Assembly: GCF_004345425.1 (NCBI RefSeq)
Contig: NZ_SLVP01000002.1
Span: 310,001-374,000 of the forward strand
DNA from: Paenibacillus sp. BK033
Lineage (GTDB): Bacteria; Bacillota; Bacilli; Paenibacillales; Paenibacillaceae
Length of the DNA: 64,000 nucleotides
Direction: 5' to 3'
Position numbers and translations under genes: made by a program. This document shows, one piece after another, positions 19,594 through 29,158 of this stretch; the first letter of the stretch is position 1; each line of letters begins with the position of its first letter. The notes under the pieces were generated by a model that was given only the letters and a program-made list of their open reading frames with translations, did not search any database and was not told where the DNA came from.

Positions 19594-21564
19594 CTATTCG
19601 ATTATGCGGTACAGCTTATTCTCCCAGCCTTCCTGGCGGACGGTATGCTCATGCTTGAGCCAGAGAACCATTGTTCCCCGGGAGCGGTTATTCCAGTAGG
19701 GATAAGGAACCGCCGTAATGGGACGGCCGTCCGCATCTGTTGTCCGGATAAGAACGGCACCATCGAAGAAGCCGTCGTCATGCTTCTTCTCGAATACCGG
19801 CTGAAGCGGCAGCTTGCGGTCCATATGATTAACTCGCAGCGCTTCGCGGGAATAAAGAATAGTGCCGTTTTCCGCCTTTTCATTATCTACCGATTCCAGA
19901 CAGTACAACACCGGCCCGCGCCGGATGGCCGCTTTATCGGCATGCGTCTTTACATTCGGATGAACCTCCACCAAATGAACAGGCATATCCAGCTCAAGCT
20001 GAATCCGATCCCCCGGAGACCATACCCGGTTCAAGACGGCATAGCCGTTTTCCAGCTCAGAGTCGGCTGCCTGATCGTTCACTCGGATAACATATTGCCC
20101 GCACCATTCCGGAATGCGCAGCCGCAAGTCAAACTGGGCTTTCCTCTCCGGCGTAACCGTAATGCCAACCGCGCCTGACCAAGGATAATTCGTCTGCTGC
20201 TTGATCGTTACCGGAACATCGCCGATTAGCAGCTCGCTTTCGCTTCCAATATAGAGATTGACGAATGCTCCTTTTCCGTCATAGGCGTAAATATACGAAG
20301 CAAGCTCCGGCAAAAGCTTCATAATCATCGGCGGACAACAAGGGCAGCTATGCCATTCCCACCGGTTATGACCGCCTTTGCTGACCAGCGGATTCTCGTA
20401 AAAGTATTTATGACCGTCCATCGAACGCCCAGCCAATACGATATTGTATATAATCGTCTCCAGCTTGTCGATATAACGGCTTTCTCCGGTAGCAAGGAAC
20501 AGATTCCAGCTGAAGAAGCCCATGCCAACGCCAGCGCAAGTCTCCAAATAGCCGTTATCCGGCAATTCATAGTTTGCGCCAAACTTCTCGTCATGGTGAA
20601 CCGCCCCCACACCGCCGGTAATATGAGATTTCTGGTACGAAATATTATCCCACAGCTTCCTCGCCGTCTCTAAATAAAGCTTCTCTCCCGTGCATAAATA
20701 AAGAGCGGTCAGACCCGTGTACAGCAACGTGGCGCGAACCGCATGCCCTACCGCTTCCTCCTGCTCCAGAACCGGTTTATGGTCCTGCGCATACTCCCCG
20801 CCATGCGAATATCTGCCTTCATGATTGCCCCGGTTGCGAATCCAGAACGTAACAAGTTCAAGATAATCCGAAGCGATGAAAGGAACCTGCATCGCCGCGC
20901 CAAGCTCCGGCTCATCCAGAGCCAGCTGATACAGCTTCAGAACCGCCTCCTCCGGCAGCGAGTGGGCAGGGACAATATTCCGTTTAGGCGGAGGCCCCAT
21001 TATGCCGCTCATATGATTGGCGAACCGGACCGCTGCTTTGAGCAGGGATGTTTTACCCGTGGCTTTATAATGATGAACAGCTGCTTCGATCAGACAACCG
21101 GCATTATAAACATCATGCTGCCATCTTAAGAATCCTCCGTTCTCGCCCCAGCGCTGGCCGGGACGGTCAAGCTGCGTATAGGTGTTGATATAACCGTCGC
21201 CGCCAGCTTCTTGGGCACGGACGATTTTTTCGATAATCCCATCGACTTTACCATCCAAACGCTCATCAGGAGAAACGGCCAGTATATCGGAGATCCCGCG
21301 GATGGTTTCGTAGACGAGTCCATCGAACCAAGGCTCTCCGGAATGGAATCCGACGGTTCCCTCCGCTACGAAATCAAAATTTCGCAAAGCTCCGTCATTC
21401 TCGAATTTGTGAAGCACATCATAGGCGGTTACTTCATGCAGCACCTTTAATTTGGGCTCCCAGAATGCATCCTGGATGCGGACGGCTTGAACGGGCACAT
21501 TGTTCACCGTCTGATACTTGTAGGTTGTTGTCTTCTTATTAAGCCGGGTTGCTTCGAAAGTCAA
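19594..21564 (-). CDS. GH127 beta-L-arabinofuranosidase family protein (DUF1680)
   Basis: About 656 residues, typical of GH127. Landmarks are the N-terminal DAFWEPK, WFDGLVYETIRG, the DGYINTYTQL segment, the E-T-C of YLETCAGVG and the CPCC of WHSCPCCPPMI. In characterised GH127 the Glu and three Cys bind zinc and one Cys is the nucleophile; all are present. The family releases beta-L-arabinofuranose from plant hydroxyproline-rich glycoproteins, but DUF1680 members also hydrolyse other sugars. No signal peptide is seen. The TTG at 21564 is preceded by AAGGGGTG at good distance. An ATG at 21603 in the same frame is possible but has no clear ribosome site. It is the last gene of the LacI-associated operon. 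Confidence 0.87.
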   Translation of the reverse strand: MTFEATRLNKKTTTYKYQTVNNVPVQAVRIQDAFWEPKLKVLHEVTAYDVLHKFENDGALRNFDFVAEGTVGFHSGEPWFDGLVYETIRGISDILAVSPDERLDGKVDGIIEKIVRAQEAGGDGYINTYTQLDRPGQRWGENGGFLRWQHDVYNAGCLIEAAVHHYKATGKTSLLKAAVRFANHMSGIMGPPPKRNIVPAHSLPEEAVLKLYQLALDEPELGAAMQVPFIASDYLELVTFWIRNRGNHEGRYSHGGEYAQDHKPVLEQEEAVGHAVRATLLYTGLTALYLCTGEKLYLETARKLWDNISYQKSHITGGVGAVHHDEKFGANYELPDNGYLETCAGVGMGFFSWNLFLATGESRYIDKLETIIYNIVLAGRSMDGHKYFYENPLVSKGGHNRWEWHSCPCCPPMIMKLLPELASYIYAYDGKGAFVNLYIGSESELLIGDVPVTIKQQTNYPWSGAVGITVTPERKAQFDLRLRIPEWCGQYVIRVNDQAADSELENGYAVLNRVWSPGDRIQLELDMPVHLVEVHPNVKTHADKAAIRRGPVLYCLESVDNEKAENGTILYSREALRVNHMDRKLPLQPVFEKKHDDGFFDGAVLIRTTDADGRPITAVPYPYWNNRSRGTMVLWLKHEHTVRQEGWENKLYRIIE

Positions 21565-21606
21565 ACTTGGACACCCCTTCGCATGGAATGGAATTGTATT
21601 CATCCG

Positions 21607-22389
21607 TCATACCGCGATCAAATCATATATAGCTTGAGCAACGGTGTCAGCCCGATGGGTGGCCGTTGTCAGAACAGTGCCATGGGCATGAGACATGGCA
21701 AAGCTGCGGGAGCAAATGCGGAACATCGCCAAATCATTAAACGAATCGCCAATACAGGCCGTCTCTTCCCTGCGGATATCCAATAATTGCATGAGAGCCT
21801 CAACAGCCGCACCTTTATCAACGCCGCCGGGCATGACATCAATGCCGTCAGGGTCGGAGAACGATGCCTTAATCCGGTCTGCAAACCGTTGATCCAGAGT
21901 CTCAAGCATCTGCTCCAGCAGAGGAACCTCGCCATAGATGGAAAACTTCGTAACCGGCATTCCGTTTGCCATCTCTTCAATGACTTGGCGGCGCTCGATT
22001 AACGGTGTCAGGAAGCGCGTGCCTACATGCTCCGTCTCCGCCGTTTGCTCGGCAACGTAATTGCCCTCGCTGCCGCAAATAACGGTAACCAGCTCGGCCG
22101 GTTCTGTCATCCGCTGCACCGCAAGCGCCAGATCAGCCTGGAACTTGCTGGCCCGAATGACGGTTCCATTCCGGTCCACAATGGTTGCCCCGTTCTGGCA
22201 AACGGCATAGCAAGGGATGTCCAGGAGCTCCATAACGACCTTGATCTCCTCATACATCCTTCCGGAAGCCAGACAAATATGAACGCCCTGCCGGTAAGCC
22301 AAGCGTATAGCGTCTATATCCTCCTTGCGAATCTGCTTGCTTCTGTCCATCAACGTGCCGTCAATATCCGATACAAAGAGCTTAATCAA
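21607..22389 (-). CDS. Cof-type HAD sugar phosphatase
   Basis: A 260-residue HAD hydrolase of the Cof/IIB branch. Motif I is FVSDIDGTLMD with both Asp (residues 8 and 10), motif II CLASGR, then the cap domain, the motif III Lys in GGVDKGAAVEAL, and motif IV IGDSFNDLAMF. All catalytic residues are present. Cof-type enzymes dephosphorylate sugar phosphates and related small molecules. Within this operon it probably handles a phosphorylated pentose or prevents sugar-phosphate build-up, by context. It starts 22 bases after the oxidoreductase stop and ends just before GH127. Confidence 0.88.
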   Translation of the reverse strand: MIKLFVSDIDGTLMDRSKQIRKEDIDAIRLAYRQGVHICLASGRMYEEIKVVMELLDIPCYAVCQNGATIVDRNGTVIRASKFQADLALAVQRMTEPAELVTVICGSEGNYVAEQTAETEHVGTRFLTPLIERRQVIEEMANGMPVTKFSIYGEVPLLEQMLETLDQRFADRIKASFSDPDGIDVMPGGVDKGAAVEALMQLLDIRREETACIGDSFNDLAMFRICSRSFAMSHAHGTVLTTATHRADTVAQAIYDLIAV

Positions 22390-22411
22390 CGTTCAACCAC
22401 CTCTTCGCCTT

Positions 22412-23452
22412 TTACTTCTCAACGCGTACTCTGCGTCCAAGCTCATAGGATTGGATTGCGGCTTCCGCAATCAGCAGCGCCCGGTAACCCGCCGAAGCAT
22501 GAACCGGAGGCGCTTCGCCGTTGCGCAATGCCTGAAGCAATGCATCAACATGGTAATCAAACGTACGGTGAAAATCACGGTCAACGTCGTTGAAATAACC
22601 GGCCTCCCAGCTTTCCCCGACCTCATTGCCTGCGGCGTGGAATGTATATTTCTTCACCGTATCCTGTATAACGCAGCGGCCAAGCGAGCCGTTAATCTCG
22701 ATGCGGTGCGTATCCGGATATGCATAAGAAGAATCATAGCTTCCAACCAGACTGCCGACTGCTCCATTCTCGAAGCGCAAAGCAAGCGATAAGGTCCGGT
22801 AGCCGCCGCCCGTCATGTCCGTCATTTCCGCCATAACCGATTCAATCGGACCGCATAAATACTCCAGCATATCAAAGCCATGGCACTGCGTTTCGATGAG
22901 ATTGGCATGCGGATGATCACTGCTTCCTTCTCCGCCGAAGCGCCAGGTTGCGAAGGAAAGCTCGCCGAGCCTTCCTCCCTGAATGGCAACATGCGCCAGC
23001 TGTACCGGCTTGGCGAACCGGTGGTTGAAATTGATCGCGAAAAATACGTTGCGCTTAGCCGCTTCATTAAGCAGAATGTCAGCTTCCTTCAGGCTGAATA
23101 CCAGCGGCTTTTCGACCAATAACGGAAACCCCGCCCGGATTACTTCCAATGTTGCATCGAAATGGCCCTGATTCGGCAGGCACATGCTGACCAAATCCGG
23201 CGTTTCTTTTTCAAGCATATCGGCAATACGCGTATACCCTTTGGTTCCGAACAACGCCGCTTTTTCCTCTGTCCGGGCAGCGTTGCGTCCCACGATTGCA
23301 CAGAAGTCCACATCCGGTCTTCCTTCCCAAATCCGTGCATGCTGCAAGCCCCAGCTGCCAGCCGATTGGAAGCCTTCCGATCTTCCCCGGCTGCTTACCG
23401 CTCCCCCGGTGCCAATTAACGCTACCCTCAGCTTTTTATCCGCATTGTTCAT
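22412..23452 (-). CDS. Gfo/Idh/MocA-family NAD(P)-dependent oxidoreductase
   Basis: A 346-residue sugar oxidoreductase. The N-terminal Rossmann fold starts with RVALIGTGGAVSSRGR near residue 9, the EKPLVFS motif with its catalytic Lys is near residue 114, and the C-terminal beta-sheet substrate domain follows. The family oxidises or epimerises sugars, inositols and amino sugars. Combined with the neighbouring dehydrogenase, GH127 and ABC importer it likely oxidises the imported sugar. Its start overlaps the stop of the upstream dehydrogenase by 4 bases (ATGA), so the two are translationally coupled. The substrate is not determinable here. Confidence 0.88.
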   Translation of the reverse strand: MNNADKKLRVALIGTGGAVSSRGRSEGFQSAGSWGLQHARIWEGRPDVDFCAIVGRNAARTEEKAALFGTKGYTRIADMLEKETPDLVSMCLPNQGHFDATLEVIRAGFPLLVEKPLVFSLKEADILLNEAAKRNVFFAINFNHRFAKPVQLAHVAIQGGRLGELSFATWRFGGEGSSDHPHANLIETQCHGFDMLEYLCGPIESVMAEMTDMTGGGYRTLSLALRFENGAVGSLVGSYDSSYAYPDTHRIEINGSLGRCVIQDTVKKYTFHAAGNEVGESWEAGYFNDVDRDFHRTFDYHVDALLQALRNGEAPPVHASAGYRALLIAEAAIQSYELGRRVRVEK

Positions 23453-24486
23453 TGTTCGATTAACACCTTTCCGGTATTTCCTTGGAAGAAGAGCTCGTAA
23501 GCCTCCTGAATTTGATCCAGGCCGTATCGATGCGTAATTATCTGCCGCAAGTAAGGAAGATGCTTAAGAATAAGGGCATGATTCTCGGCCAGCTCGTTAA
23601 ATTGGAAATACTCGCTTCCTAGCACGGCGCGTTCAGGGGCAATCAGATCATTCGATACGCCGACATTCAGCTCTTGCCCATGACCGACGCAGACCAGCAC
23701 GCCGCGCTGGTTAAGCGCTTCCAGTGACGTACGGCGGCCGGAGGTTTTGCCGCTTGTATCAATGGCAATATCCGCGCCTTCAAGACCGGCAGCCTTGATG
23801 ACCTCCTGAACCGATTGAATCGCCAGCTGCACCGGAATAGCTCCCATCTTCTCCGCAAGCTCCAGACGATAATCGACGTAATCCATAATAAAGACCGGAG
23901 TTTCTTCGCCAAGCAGCAGCTTCGCCATGGCAAGCACGCCAAGACCGATAGGACCGGCTCCCGCAATAAGAACGGACCGAATATCCGGATGAACCAGCTT
24001 TGCGCGCTTAATAGCGTGTCCGCCTGTGCCCATAATATCGAGAAGCATCGTTGCGTCAGCCAGCGGAATAGAAGGATCAATCGGGAAGAAGACGTTCTCA
24101 TTAACAACGATATAAGGCGTATAACCACCATCATGAGTAAAGCCGTAATCCGCTCTCTTATTCAGACATTGGTTCGTGAAGCCCAGCTTGCAGCTGCGGC
24201 ATTCCCCGCAGAAGTCCATCAAGAACACAACCCCAGGCGTCCCGATTGCCGTTGTAACGCCATCACCGGCACCAACGACAATACCCGCCGCTTCGTGACC
24301 GGGAACGGTCGTGCTTCCTTCATAGTACTGGCTGCGGTCCGACCCGCATAGAGCGTTCGCTTTTACCTGCAGCAGCAGTTGTCCTTTGCCCGGTGCGGGT
24401 ACCGGCTTTTCGCCGTATTCGATTTTCCCTTGCCCTACAAAAAGCGGAATGTTCATTGTTTGTGGCACTTGGATGACTTGATTCAT
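23449..24486 (-). CDS. Zinc-binding medium-chain alcohol dehydrogenase
   Basis: A 345-residue medium-chain dehydrogenase. The catalytic zinc ligands are in ALCGSDRSQYYEG and in PGHEAAG, and the structural zinc loop in CGECRSCKLGFTNQC. The NAD-binding motif is IAGAGPIGLG followed by an acidic residue in MDYVDYR. It resembles sorbitol/threonine dehydrogenase relatives acting on polyols or sugars. It is the first gene of the operon downstream of the LacI regulator. AAGGAG lies 10 bases before the ATG, and a palindrome shared with the ABC importer promoter lies just upstream at 24507-24528. Confidence 0.88.
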   Translation of the reverse strand: MNQVIQVPQTMNIPLFVGQGKIEYGEKPVPAPGKGQLLLQVKANALCGSDRSQYYEGSTTVPGHEAAGIVVGAGDGVTTAIGTPGVVFLMDFCGECRSCKLGFTNQCLNKRADYGFTHDGGYTPYIVVNENVFFPIDPSIPLADATMLLDIMGTGGHAIKRAKLVHPDIRSVLIAGAGPIGLGVLAMAKLLLGEETPVFIMDYVDYRLELAEKMGAIPVQLAIQSVQEVIKAAGLEGADIAIDTSGKTSGRRTSLEALNQRGVLVCVGHGQELNVGVSNDLIAPERAVLGSEYFQFNELAENHALILKHLPYLRQIITHRYGLDQIQEAYELFFQGNTGKVLIEQ

Positions 24487-24506
24487 CTTCTTCCATCTCC
24501 TTAACC

Positions 24507-24528
24507 GTTCACATTATCGTTCATGTTA
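24507..24528. promoter_or_regulatory. Candidate LacI-family operator, copy 1
   Basis: Contains ACATTAT-CG-TTCATGT, an imperfect palindrome centred on CG as usual for LacI-family operators. It matches 18 of 22 positions with the sequence at 28965-28986, upstream of the ABC importer genes. The LacI-family gene lies between the two sites. Confidence 0.6.
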
Positions 24529-24549
24529 TAAGGTAAAAAGGGCCGCATC

Positions 24550-25560
24550 CTATCTGGTGCTATCCCTTAAGACCAACTTGGTATCAATAATCTCGTTAAA
24601 CTTTTGCTTCGAATCCGGATGGTTGATCTTGTGCAACACAATATCAACGGCCCGCTTGGACATTTTACCCTTGGAATTGCTGACCGAGGACAGCTGGAAC
24701 GGGATAAAAATCCGCGACTGGATGTTGTCAAAGCCGATGACCGAATAATCCTCCGGCACTTTAAAGCTGTATTTGCTTAATACATATGCCGCTTCCCAGG
24801 CGATTACATCATTGAAAGCAAAGATTCCGGTAAATGCCGTCTGCTGCTCGATAAGCTGCTTCATAACCTGCCGTGTATCACCAGCGGAAGCTCCAACCTC
24901 AATAATCAGCTCCTCAAGCACGGGCAAGCCCGCTTCCTCATGTGCACGCCTATACCCTTCAAGCCGCTCCTGCGCACTGGAAATCCGGATGGGACCGTTC
25001 AGGAACAACACTCTTTTATGCCCGCTGTCAATGAGATGCTTGGTTGCGAGATATCCGCCCTTGCAGTCATCGCAAATAACGTAATCGAATTCCGGCTCAT
25101 CCTTGAACCTTCGGCCGATCAGCACGAACGGCACGCCGTTCTTCTGCAGAAACCGGATGTTATCGGCTCCCCGCTGGGAAGGACAGATGATGATCGCATC
25201 CACATTTTTACCGATGGCGGTGTAGATGGCCCTCTCTTCCATCTCGTAATCATCTTCCGTGTTAATGACAAAGATCGTGTAATGATGTTTGCGCGCCGAC
25301 TTCTCGATTTCCTTCACCATAATGCCGAAGTGCGGGTTGGCGACATCGCTGACGATAACCGCAATCGTTCGGGTCAGACCCGACCGGAGCGAACCGGCAA
25401 GCGCGTTGCCGACGTAACCCATTTCCTTGGCTAAATCCTTGATCATCTGCCGGGTGGAGGCCGCGATATCCTCTTTGTCCTTCAGAGCTCTTGAGATGGT
25501 GTTGACCGAAAGCCCGGCTTTTACGGCCAGATCCTTCAGTGTCACTTTCCTGCCTTCCAT
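24550..25560 (-). CDS. LacI-family transcriptional regulator
   Basis: A 336-residue repressor. Residues 4-60 hold the helix-turn-helix and hinge (VTLKDLAVKAGLSVNTISRA, then MGYVGNALAGSL). The remainder is a periplasmic-binding-protein-like ligand domain (IAVIVSDVANPHFG, then GYLATKHLIDSGHKRVLFL). It lies between the ABC importer genes and the dehydrogenase/GH127 operon, all on the minus strand. Near-identical CG-centred palindromes are found before each of those two units, so it very probably controls both, with the sugar or its derivative as inducer. No terminator is seen before the next gene, so some read-through from lacI is possible. Confidence 0.92.
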   Translation of the reverse strand: MEGRKVTLKDLAVKAGLSVNTISRALKDKEDIAASTRQMIKDLAKEMGYVGNALAGSLRSGLTRTIAVIVSDVANPHFGIMVKEIEKSARKHHYTIFVINTEDDYEMEERAIYTAIGKNVDAIIICPSQRGADNIRFLQKNGVPFVLIGRRFKDEPEFDYVICDDCKGGYLATKHLIDSGHKRVLFLNGPIRISSAQERLEGYRRAHEEAGLPVLEELIIEVGASAGDTRQVMKQLIEQQTAFTGIFAFNDVIAWEAAYVLSKYSFKVPEDYSVIGFDNIQSRIFIPFQLSSVSNSKGKMSKRAVDIVLHKINHPDSKQKFNEIIDTKLVLRDSTR

Positions 25561-25665
25561 GCTTTCTCCCCCAGCTACTAGTATGTGTTTGCTAGACTCT
25601 CTTGTTTGTTAAATAGATTAGCACTTGCCATTTTTGGAGTCAATTATCCAGAGGAGAACAGCTTA

Positions 25666-26499
25666 TTAACCTTTTAATCCGGTCATGACGATGCCTTCCA
25701 CAAAGTATTTCTGCCCGAGGAAAAAGACCAGCATCGCTGGCAGAAGCACGACGGTTGTTGCCGCCATCATTAAATGCCACTGCGCATTATACATGCCTTT
25801 GAAGGTTTGCAGCCCAAGCGCTAAGGTATACAGCTTCTCGTCGCTCAAATAAATGAGCGGTCCCATAAAGTCGTTCCAGCCGTTCAGGAAAGAGAACAAT
25901 CCGACTACGACAAGAGCAGGTACAAGCAGCGGCAGCATGATCCGGCTGTAGATCCGGAAGTACCCCGCTCCGTCAACCAGTGCCGCTTCATCCAGTTCTT
26001 TCGGAATGGTCATAAAAAACTGTCTGAGCAGGAATACGTTAAATGCTCCTCCGCCGAACCATGCCGGAAGCGTCAATGGGATAAACGTGTTGGTCGCCCC
26101 TAGCTTCGCCCATCCGACGTATTGAGGGATTAGCGTCACCGCTCCGGGAAGCATCATGCTGGTCAGGATGACCATAAACACGAGGTTTCTCCCCGGCCAC
26201 CGCAGTCTGGCAAACGAATAAGCGCAGATCGAGCTCGACAGCACCACCCCGGATACCTCCAGCACAACTATGATCAACGTGTTCAGAAAATACCGGTTAA
26301 ACGGCAGAATCGTCAGCGCCTCCCGGTAGTTGCTGATCAACCAGTCTTGGGGAATCCAGATCGGGGGGATAACAAATATATCCGACTGATCCATAAACGA
26401 ACTACGCAGCAGCCAGTAGAAAGGAAACAGGCAGAGACAGGTTCCGGCAGCGAGCAGCAAATAGATGAGTGATCGGGATAACAATCGGCCTCTGATCAT
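25666..26499 (-). CDS. Carbohydrate ABC transporter permease, MalG-type
   Basis: A 277-residue inner-membrane permease with about six membrane segments. The coupling EAA loop is seen as ELDEAALVDGAGYFRIYSRI near residue 170, and the protein ends FVEGIVMTGLKG as is common for MalG-type subunits. The start is placed at the ATG at 26499, which overlaps the stop of the preceding permease by 4 bases; the longer frame upstream merely runs inside that gene. It forms the translocation pore with the MalF-type partner. The ATPase is not encoded here, so a shared MsmK-type ATPase elsewhere is expected. Confidence 0.92.
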   Translation of the reverse strand: MIRGRLLSRSLIYLLLAAGTCLCLFPFYWLLRSSFMDQSDIFVIPPIWIPQDWLISNYREALTILPFNRYFLNTLIIVVLEVSGVVLSSSICAYSFARLRWPGRNLVFMVILTSMMLPGAVTLIPQYVGWAKLGATNTFIPLTLPAWFGGGAFNVFLLRQFFMTIPKELDEAALVDGAGYFRIYSRIMLPLLVPALVVVGLFSFLNGWNDFMGPLIYLSDEKLYTLALGLQTFKGMYNAQWHLMMAATTVVLLPAMLVFFLGQKYFVEGIVMTGLKG

Positions 26500-27401
26500 C
26501 GTTTTCCCTCGCTTTCGCTGTATACCCATAGGGCGGATGTTTTGAATACCATCATCGTCAACGCCAGAATGATCAGGAACATCACCCAAGCGATTGCCGA
26601 AGCGCTGCCCATGCTGGAGAATTCGAACGCTTCGCGGTACAGATAATAGGAGTAGAATAGCGTCGCATTGTTAGGTCCGCCTTGCGTCATGATGTAGGCC
26701 TGCCCGAATACCTGAAAGCTTCCGATGAATCCCATGATCAGATTAAAGAAAATCGTAGGCGTCATAAGCGGGATTGTAATCGAGAACAGTTTATGCAGCG
26801 GGCCGCCGCCGTCAACCTCCACCGATTCGTACAGATGCTTCGGAATGCCTTGAAGCCCGGCCAGGAAAATAACCATTGTGCCGCCAATCGTCCATAAGCT
26901 CATCAATACCAGGGACGGTACGGCAAGATTTTCGGAATAAATCCACTGCAGTCCGGGAATGCCGAATACTTTGAGCAGCTGATTGAGCAGTCCCAGGTCC
27001 GGATCAAAGAGCCACAGCCAGATCATCGACGAAGCTACGGCAGGAACGATCGTTGGCATGTAAAAGACGGTGCGAAAGAAAGCTTTTCCTTTAATGGGAT
27101 GATTCAGCAGCAGCGCCACCATAAAAGCCAGCAAGATCTGCAAAGGCACGCTCAGGATGACATAATAGGCCGTAACGCCAAGCGACTTGTAAAATAGCGG
27201 ATCCGTACCGTCGAACAAGTCGGCATAGTTGGAGAAGCCGATTATTTTCAAGGGAGTGATGACGTTGTATTCCGACAAGCTGAATATAAAGCTGGCAATC
27301 ATCGGCCCCAGGACGAAGATCAGAAAACCGGCAATAACCGGTGACGCAAACAGAATGCCGGCCCGGGCCTCTTTATTCCAAAGCTTCCTCCCGGTGATCA
27401 T
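26496..27401 (-). CDS. Carbohydrate ABC transporter permease, MalF-type
   Basis: A 301-residue membrane protein with about six transmembrane helices (first near residues 14-36). The EAA loop reads IPKHLYESVEVDGGGPLHKLFSI near residue 190, where the usual EAA is ESVEVDG. It pairs with the downstream MalG-type permease and the upstream binding protein. Start and stop both overlap the neighbouring genes by 4 bases, so the three importer genes are tightly coupled. Substrate is inferred to be an arabinose-containing or similar oligosaccharide. Confidence 0.92.
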   Translation of the reverse strand: MITGRKLWNKEARAGILFASPVIAGFLIFVLGPMIASFIFSLSEYNVITPLKIIGFSNYADLFDGTDPLFYKSLGVTAYYVILSVPLQILLAFMVALLLNHPIKGKAFFRTVFYMPTIVPAVASSMIWLWLFDPDLGLLNQLLKVFGIPGLQWIYSENLAVPSLVLMSLWTIGGTMVIFLAGLQGIPKHLYESVEVDGGGPLHKLFSITIPLMTPTIFFNLIMGFIGSFQVFGQAYIMTQGGPNNATLFYSYYLYREAFEFSSMGSASAIAWVMFLIILALTMMVFKTSALWVYSESEGKR

Positions 27402-28855
27402 CGCTCCGTATAAACCCCTTTCAGCTCTTTCTCCACTTGGGGCTTGATCTTGGTTAATGCTTCCTGCGCCGTTGTCTTGCCGAGCCAGACCTGCTCGAGA
27501 GCCGGATCGATAATGCTGTTGATTTTGGACAAATTCTTCACGTAATAAGAAGTATTCGGGAAGCCGTTGTCAAAGGCGTTTCTCATCACCGCATCCTGGT
27601 AGCCATCCGGATGAGCCGGATTGCCGGCTGCCCACTTCGCAACCAAATCCGCATTCTCATACCATTTCTTCAGAACCGGCATCCACAGTCCGCTCGTTTG
27701 CAGCTCCAGCGTATTTTCCGGATTCATCATCCACTTGTACAGCATCCAGGCTTCTTCCGGGTGTTTGGTATCCTTGAAAATCACGATCGGCTCTCCTAAG
27801 GTCATCGTAGCTTTGCTCTTCATGACGGGGGTGACGCCAATTCCGAAGTTCAGCTTTTTCGCTGCGCCAAGATCAACCAGACTCCACTGGCCGTCAAGCG
27901 TCATGGCCACCTTGCGGGAGGATAATGCATTGGCGCCGGAAGGAATGTTCTTCGACTGGGTTGGCGAAGGGGCAACATGGTATTTGTTAATCAGATCGGC
28001 CCATTGCTGAATCGCTTCGGCCGCTTCCGGATCAGCCAGCTTGAACTCGGTACCCTCCTCGTTCACGAACTGTCCCCCGTTTGACGTTACTCCGTTCATG
28101 TACGCCCAGAGAGGCATCGTTACCCCGAATTGCTTGATCGACTTCGGATCGAAATCCGGATCAAGCGCATTCCGGCCTTTTTGGTCCAGCGTCAGCTTTT
28201 GCGCCGTTTCCACAAATTGCTCCCACGTATACGCTTCATCGGCTTTAGTCGGCGGGAGCGGCAAACCGGCATCCGTAAAGGCTTCCTTATTGTAGAACAA
28301 AGCGAAAGCTTCCAGCGCTCCGTTTACTCCTGCCAGCTTTCCTTCCTCCCAGTAATACATCGTGTTAGGCAAAATATCGTTTACGCTGACATCCGGATCA
28401 TTCGCAAGGAAATCCATAATGTTGTAGATTCGGCCCTGCGAGGCCCATTCCAGCGCGACATCGCCATTCAGAAGTCCAATGTCGGGCATCTGATTCGAAG
28501 AGGCCATCGTTGTCAGCTTGGTCGTATAGGAGTCCGGTATATGGAGAGTATTAACCTTAATCCACGGATATTTCTCCGTAAAGGATTTGATCGCCGCTTC
28601 CTGAACCTTCTTCTCGTTTGGGCTTCCCCAGAACGTATACTTAAGCGTCACCGGATCATGCTTCGCCGGCTCTTCCCCGCCCGCGTTACCGGCCGGAGTA
28701 TTTGACGTTGATGCGGTATTGCCGGAGGTCTCTTTTACTTCCGAGTTACCGGTCGTACCGCTATTGCCGTTATTCCCGTTGCTGCTGCCGCAGCCGGCCA
28801 TCATGACCGAAAGCGCTAACAAAGTTACCGATGCCATTCCTACTGTTTTTCTCAT
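27398..28855 (-). CDS. Sugar-binding lipoprotein of an ABC transporter (family 1 solute-binding protein)
   Basis: A 485-residue extracellular solute-binding lipoprotein. The signal peptide starts MRKTVGMASVTLLALSVM and ends in the lipobox MAGC (Cys near residue 22). A low-complexity Ser/Gly/Asn/Thr linker follows, then a family-1 binding domain beginning TLKYTFWGSPNEKK. The start at 28855 is chosen over an upstream in-frame codon because GGGAGG lies 8 bases before it. It is the first gene of the importer operon. A candidate LacI operator lies about 110 bases upstream. Confidence 0.92.
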   Translation of the reverse strand: MRKTVGMASVTLLALSVMMAGCGSSNGNNGNSGTTGNSEVKETSGNTASTSNTPAGNAGGEEPAKHDPVTLKYTFWGSPNEKKVQEAAIKSFTEKYPWIKVNTLHIPDSYTTKLTTMASSNQMPDIGLLNGDVALEWASQGRIYNIMDFLANDPDVSVNDILPNTMYYWEEGKLAGVNGALEAFALFYNKEAFTDAGLPLPPTKADEAYTWEQFVETAQKLTLDQKGRNALDPDFDPKSIKQFGVTMPLWAYMNGVTSNGGQFVNEEGTEFKLADPEAAEAIQQWADLINKYHVAPSPTQSKNIPSGANALSSRKVAMTLDGQWSLVDLGAAKKLNFGIGVTPVMKSKATMTLGEPIVIFKDTKHPEEAWMLYKWMMNPENTLELQTSGLWMPVLKKWYENADLVAKWAAGNPAHPDGYQDAVMRNAFDNGFPNTSYYVKNLSKINSIIDPALEQVWLGKTTAQEALTKIKPQVEKELKGVYTER

Positions 28856-28964
28856 CGACTTACCTCCCTGGAATTGGTTAAAGATCCCCACTCTCTTTCT
28901 TTCAACCAATGCTGCAAGTCATGATGTTTGCACTCTGATTTTGCTTGTTCACACCTCCATTTTC

Positions 28965-28986
28965 GTTAACATTATCGTTAATGTAG
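28965..28986. promoter_or_regulatory. Candidate LacI-family operator, copy 2
   Basis: Contains ACATTAT-CG-TTAATGT, a palindrome with a single mismatch centred on CG, 110 bases upstream of the solute-binding protein gene. It is the twin of the site at 24507-24528. The rest of the 300-base gap 28856-29158 holds only AT-rich promoter-like sequence and the terminator of the next gene. Confidence 0.62.
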
Positions 28987-29110
28987 GTTACAGCGTCATT
29001 ATAAAAGGATTGTTAAGGAATGGTCAATTATAGAAATCAGACAATTCAGAGTAATTATTCAACAATAATCCGTCGTAATTTTGGAGTGATTTTCCAGGAT
29101 AGCCAATACA

Positions 29111-29138
29111 AAAAGCCGGCTCCAAAATTGGAACCGGC
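29111..29138 (-). terminator. Rho-independent terminator of the PatB/MalY gene
   Basis: Read on the minus strand, GCCGGTTCC and GGAGCCGGC form a stem (one G-T pair) around AATTTT, followed by TTTTT. It lies about 20 bases beyond the stop codon. Confidence 0.88.
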
Positions 29139-29158
29139 AAATGACACTGCCCGACAAA

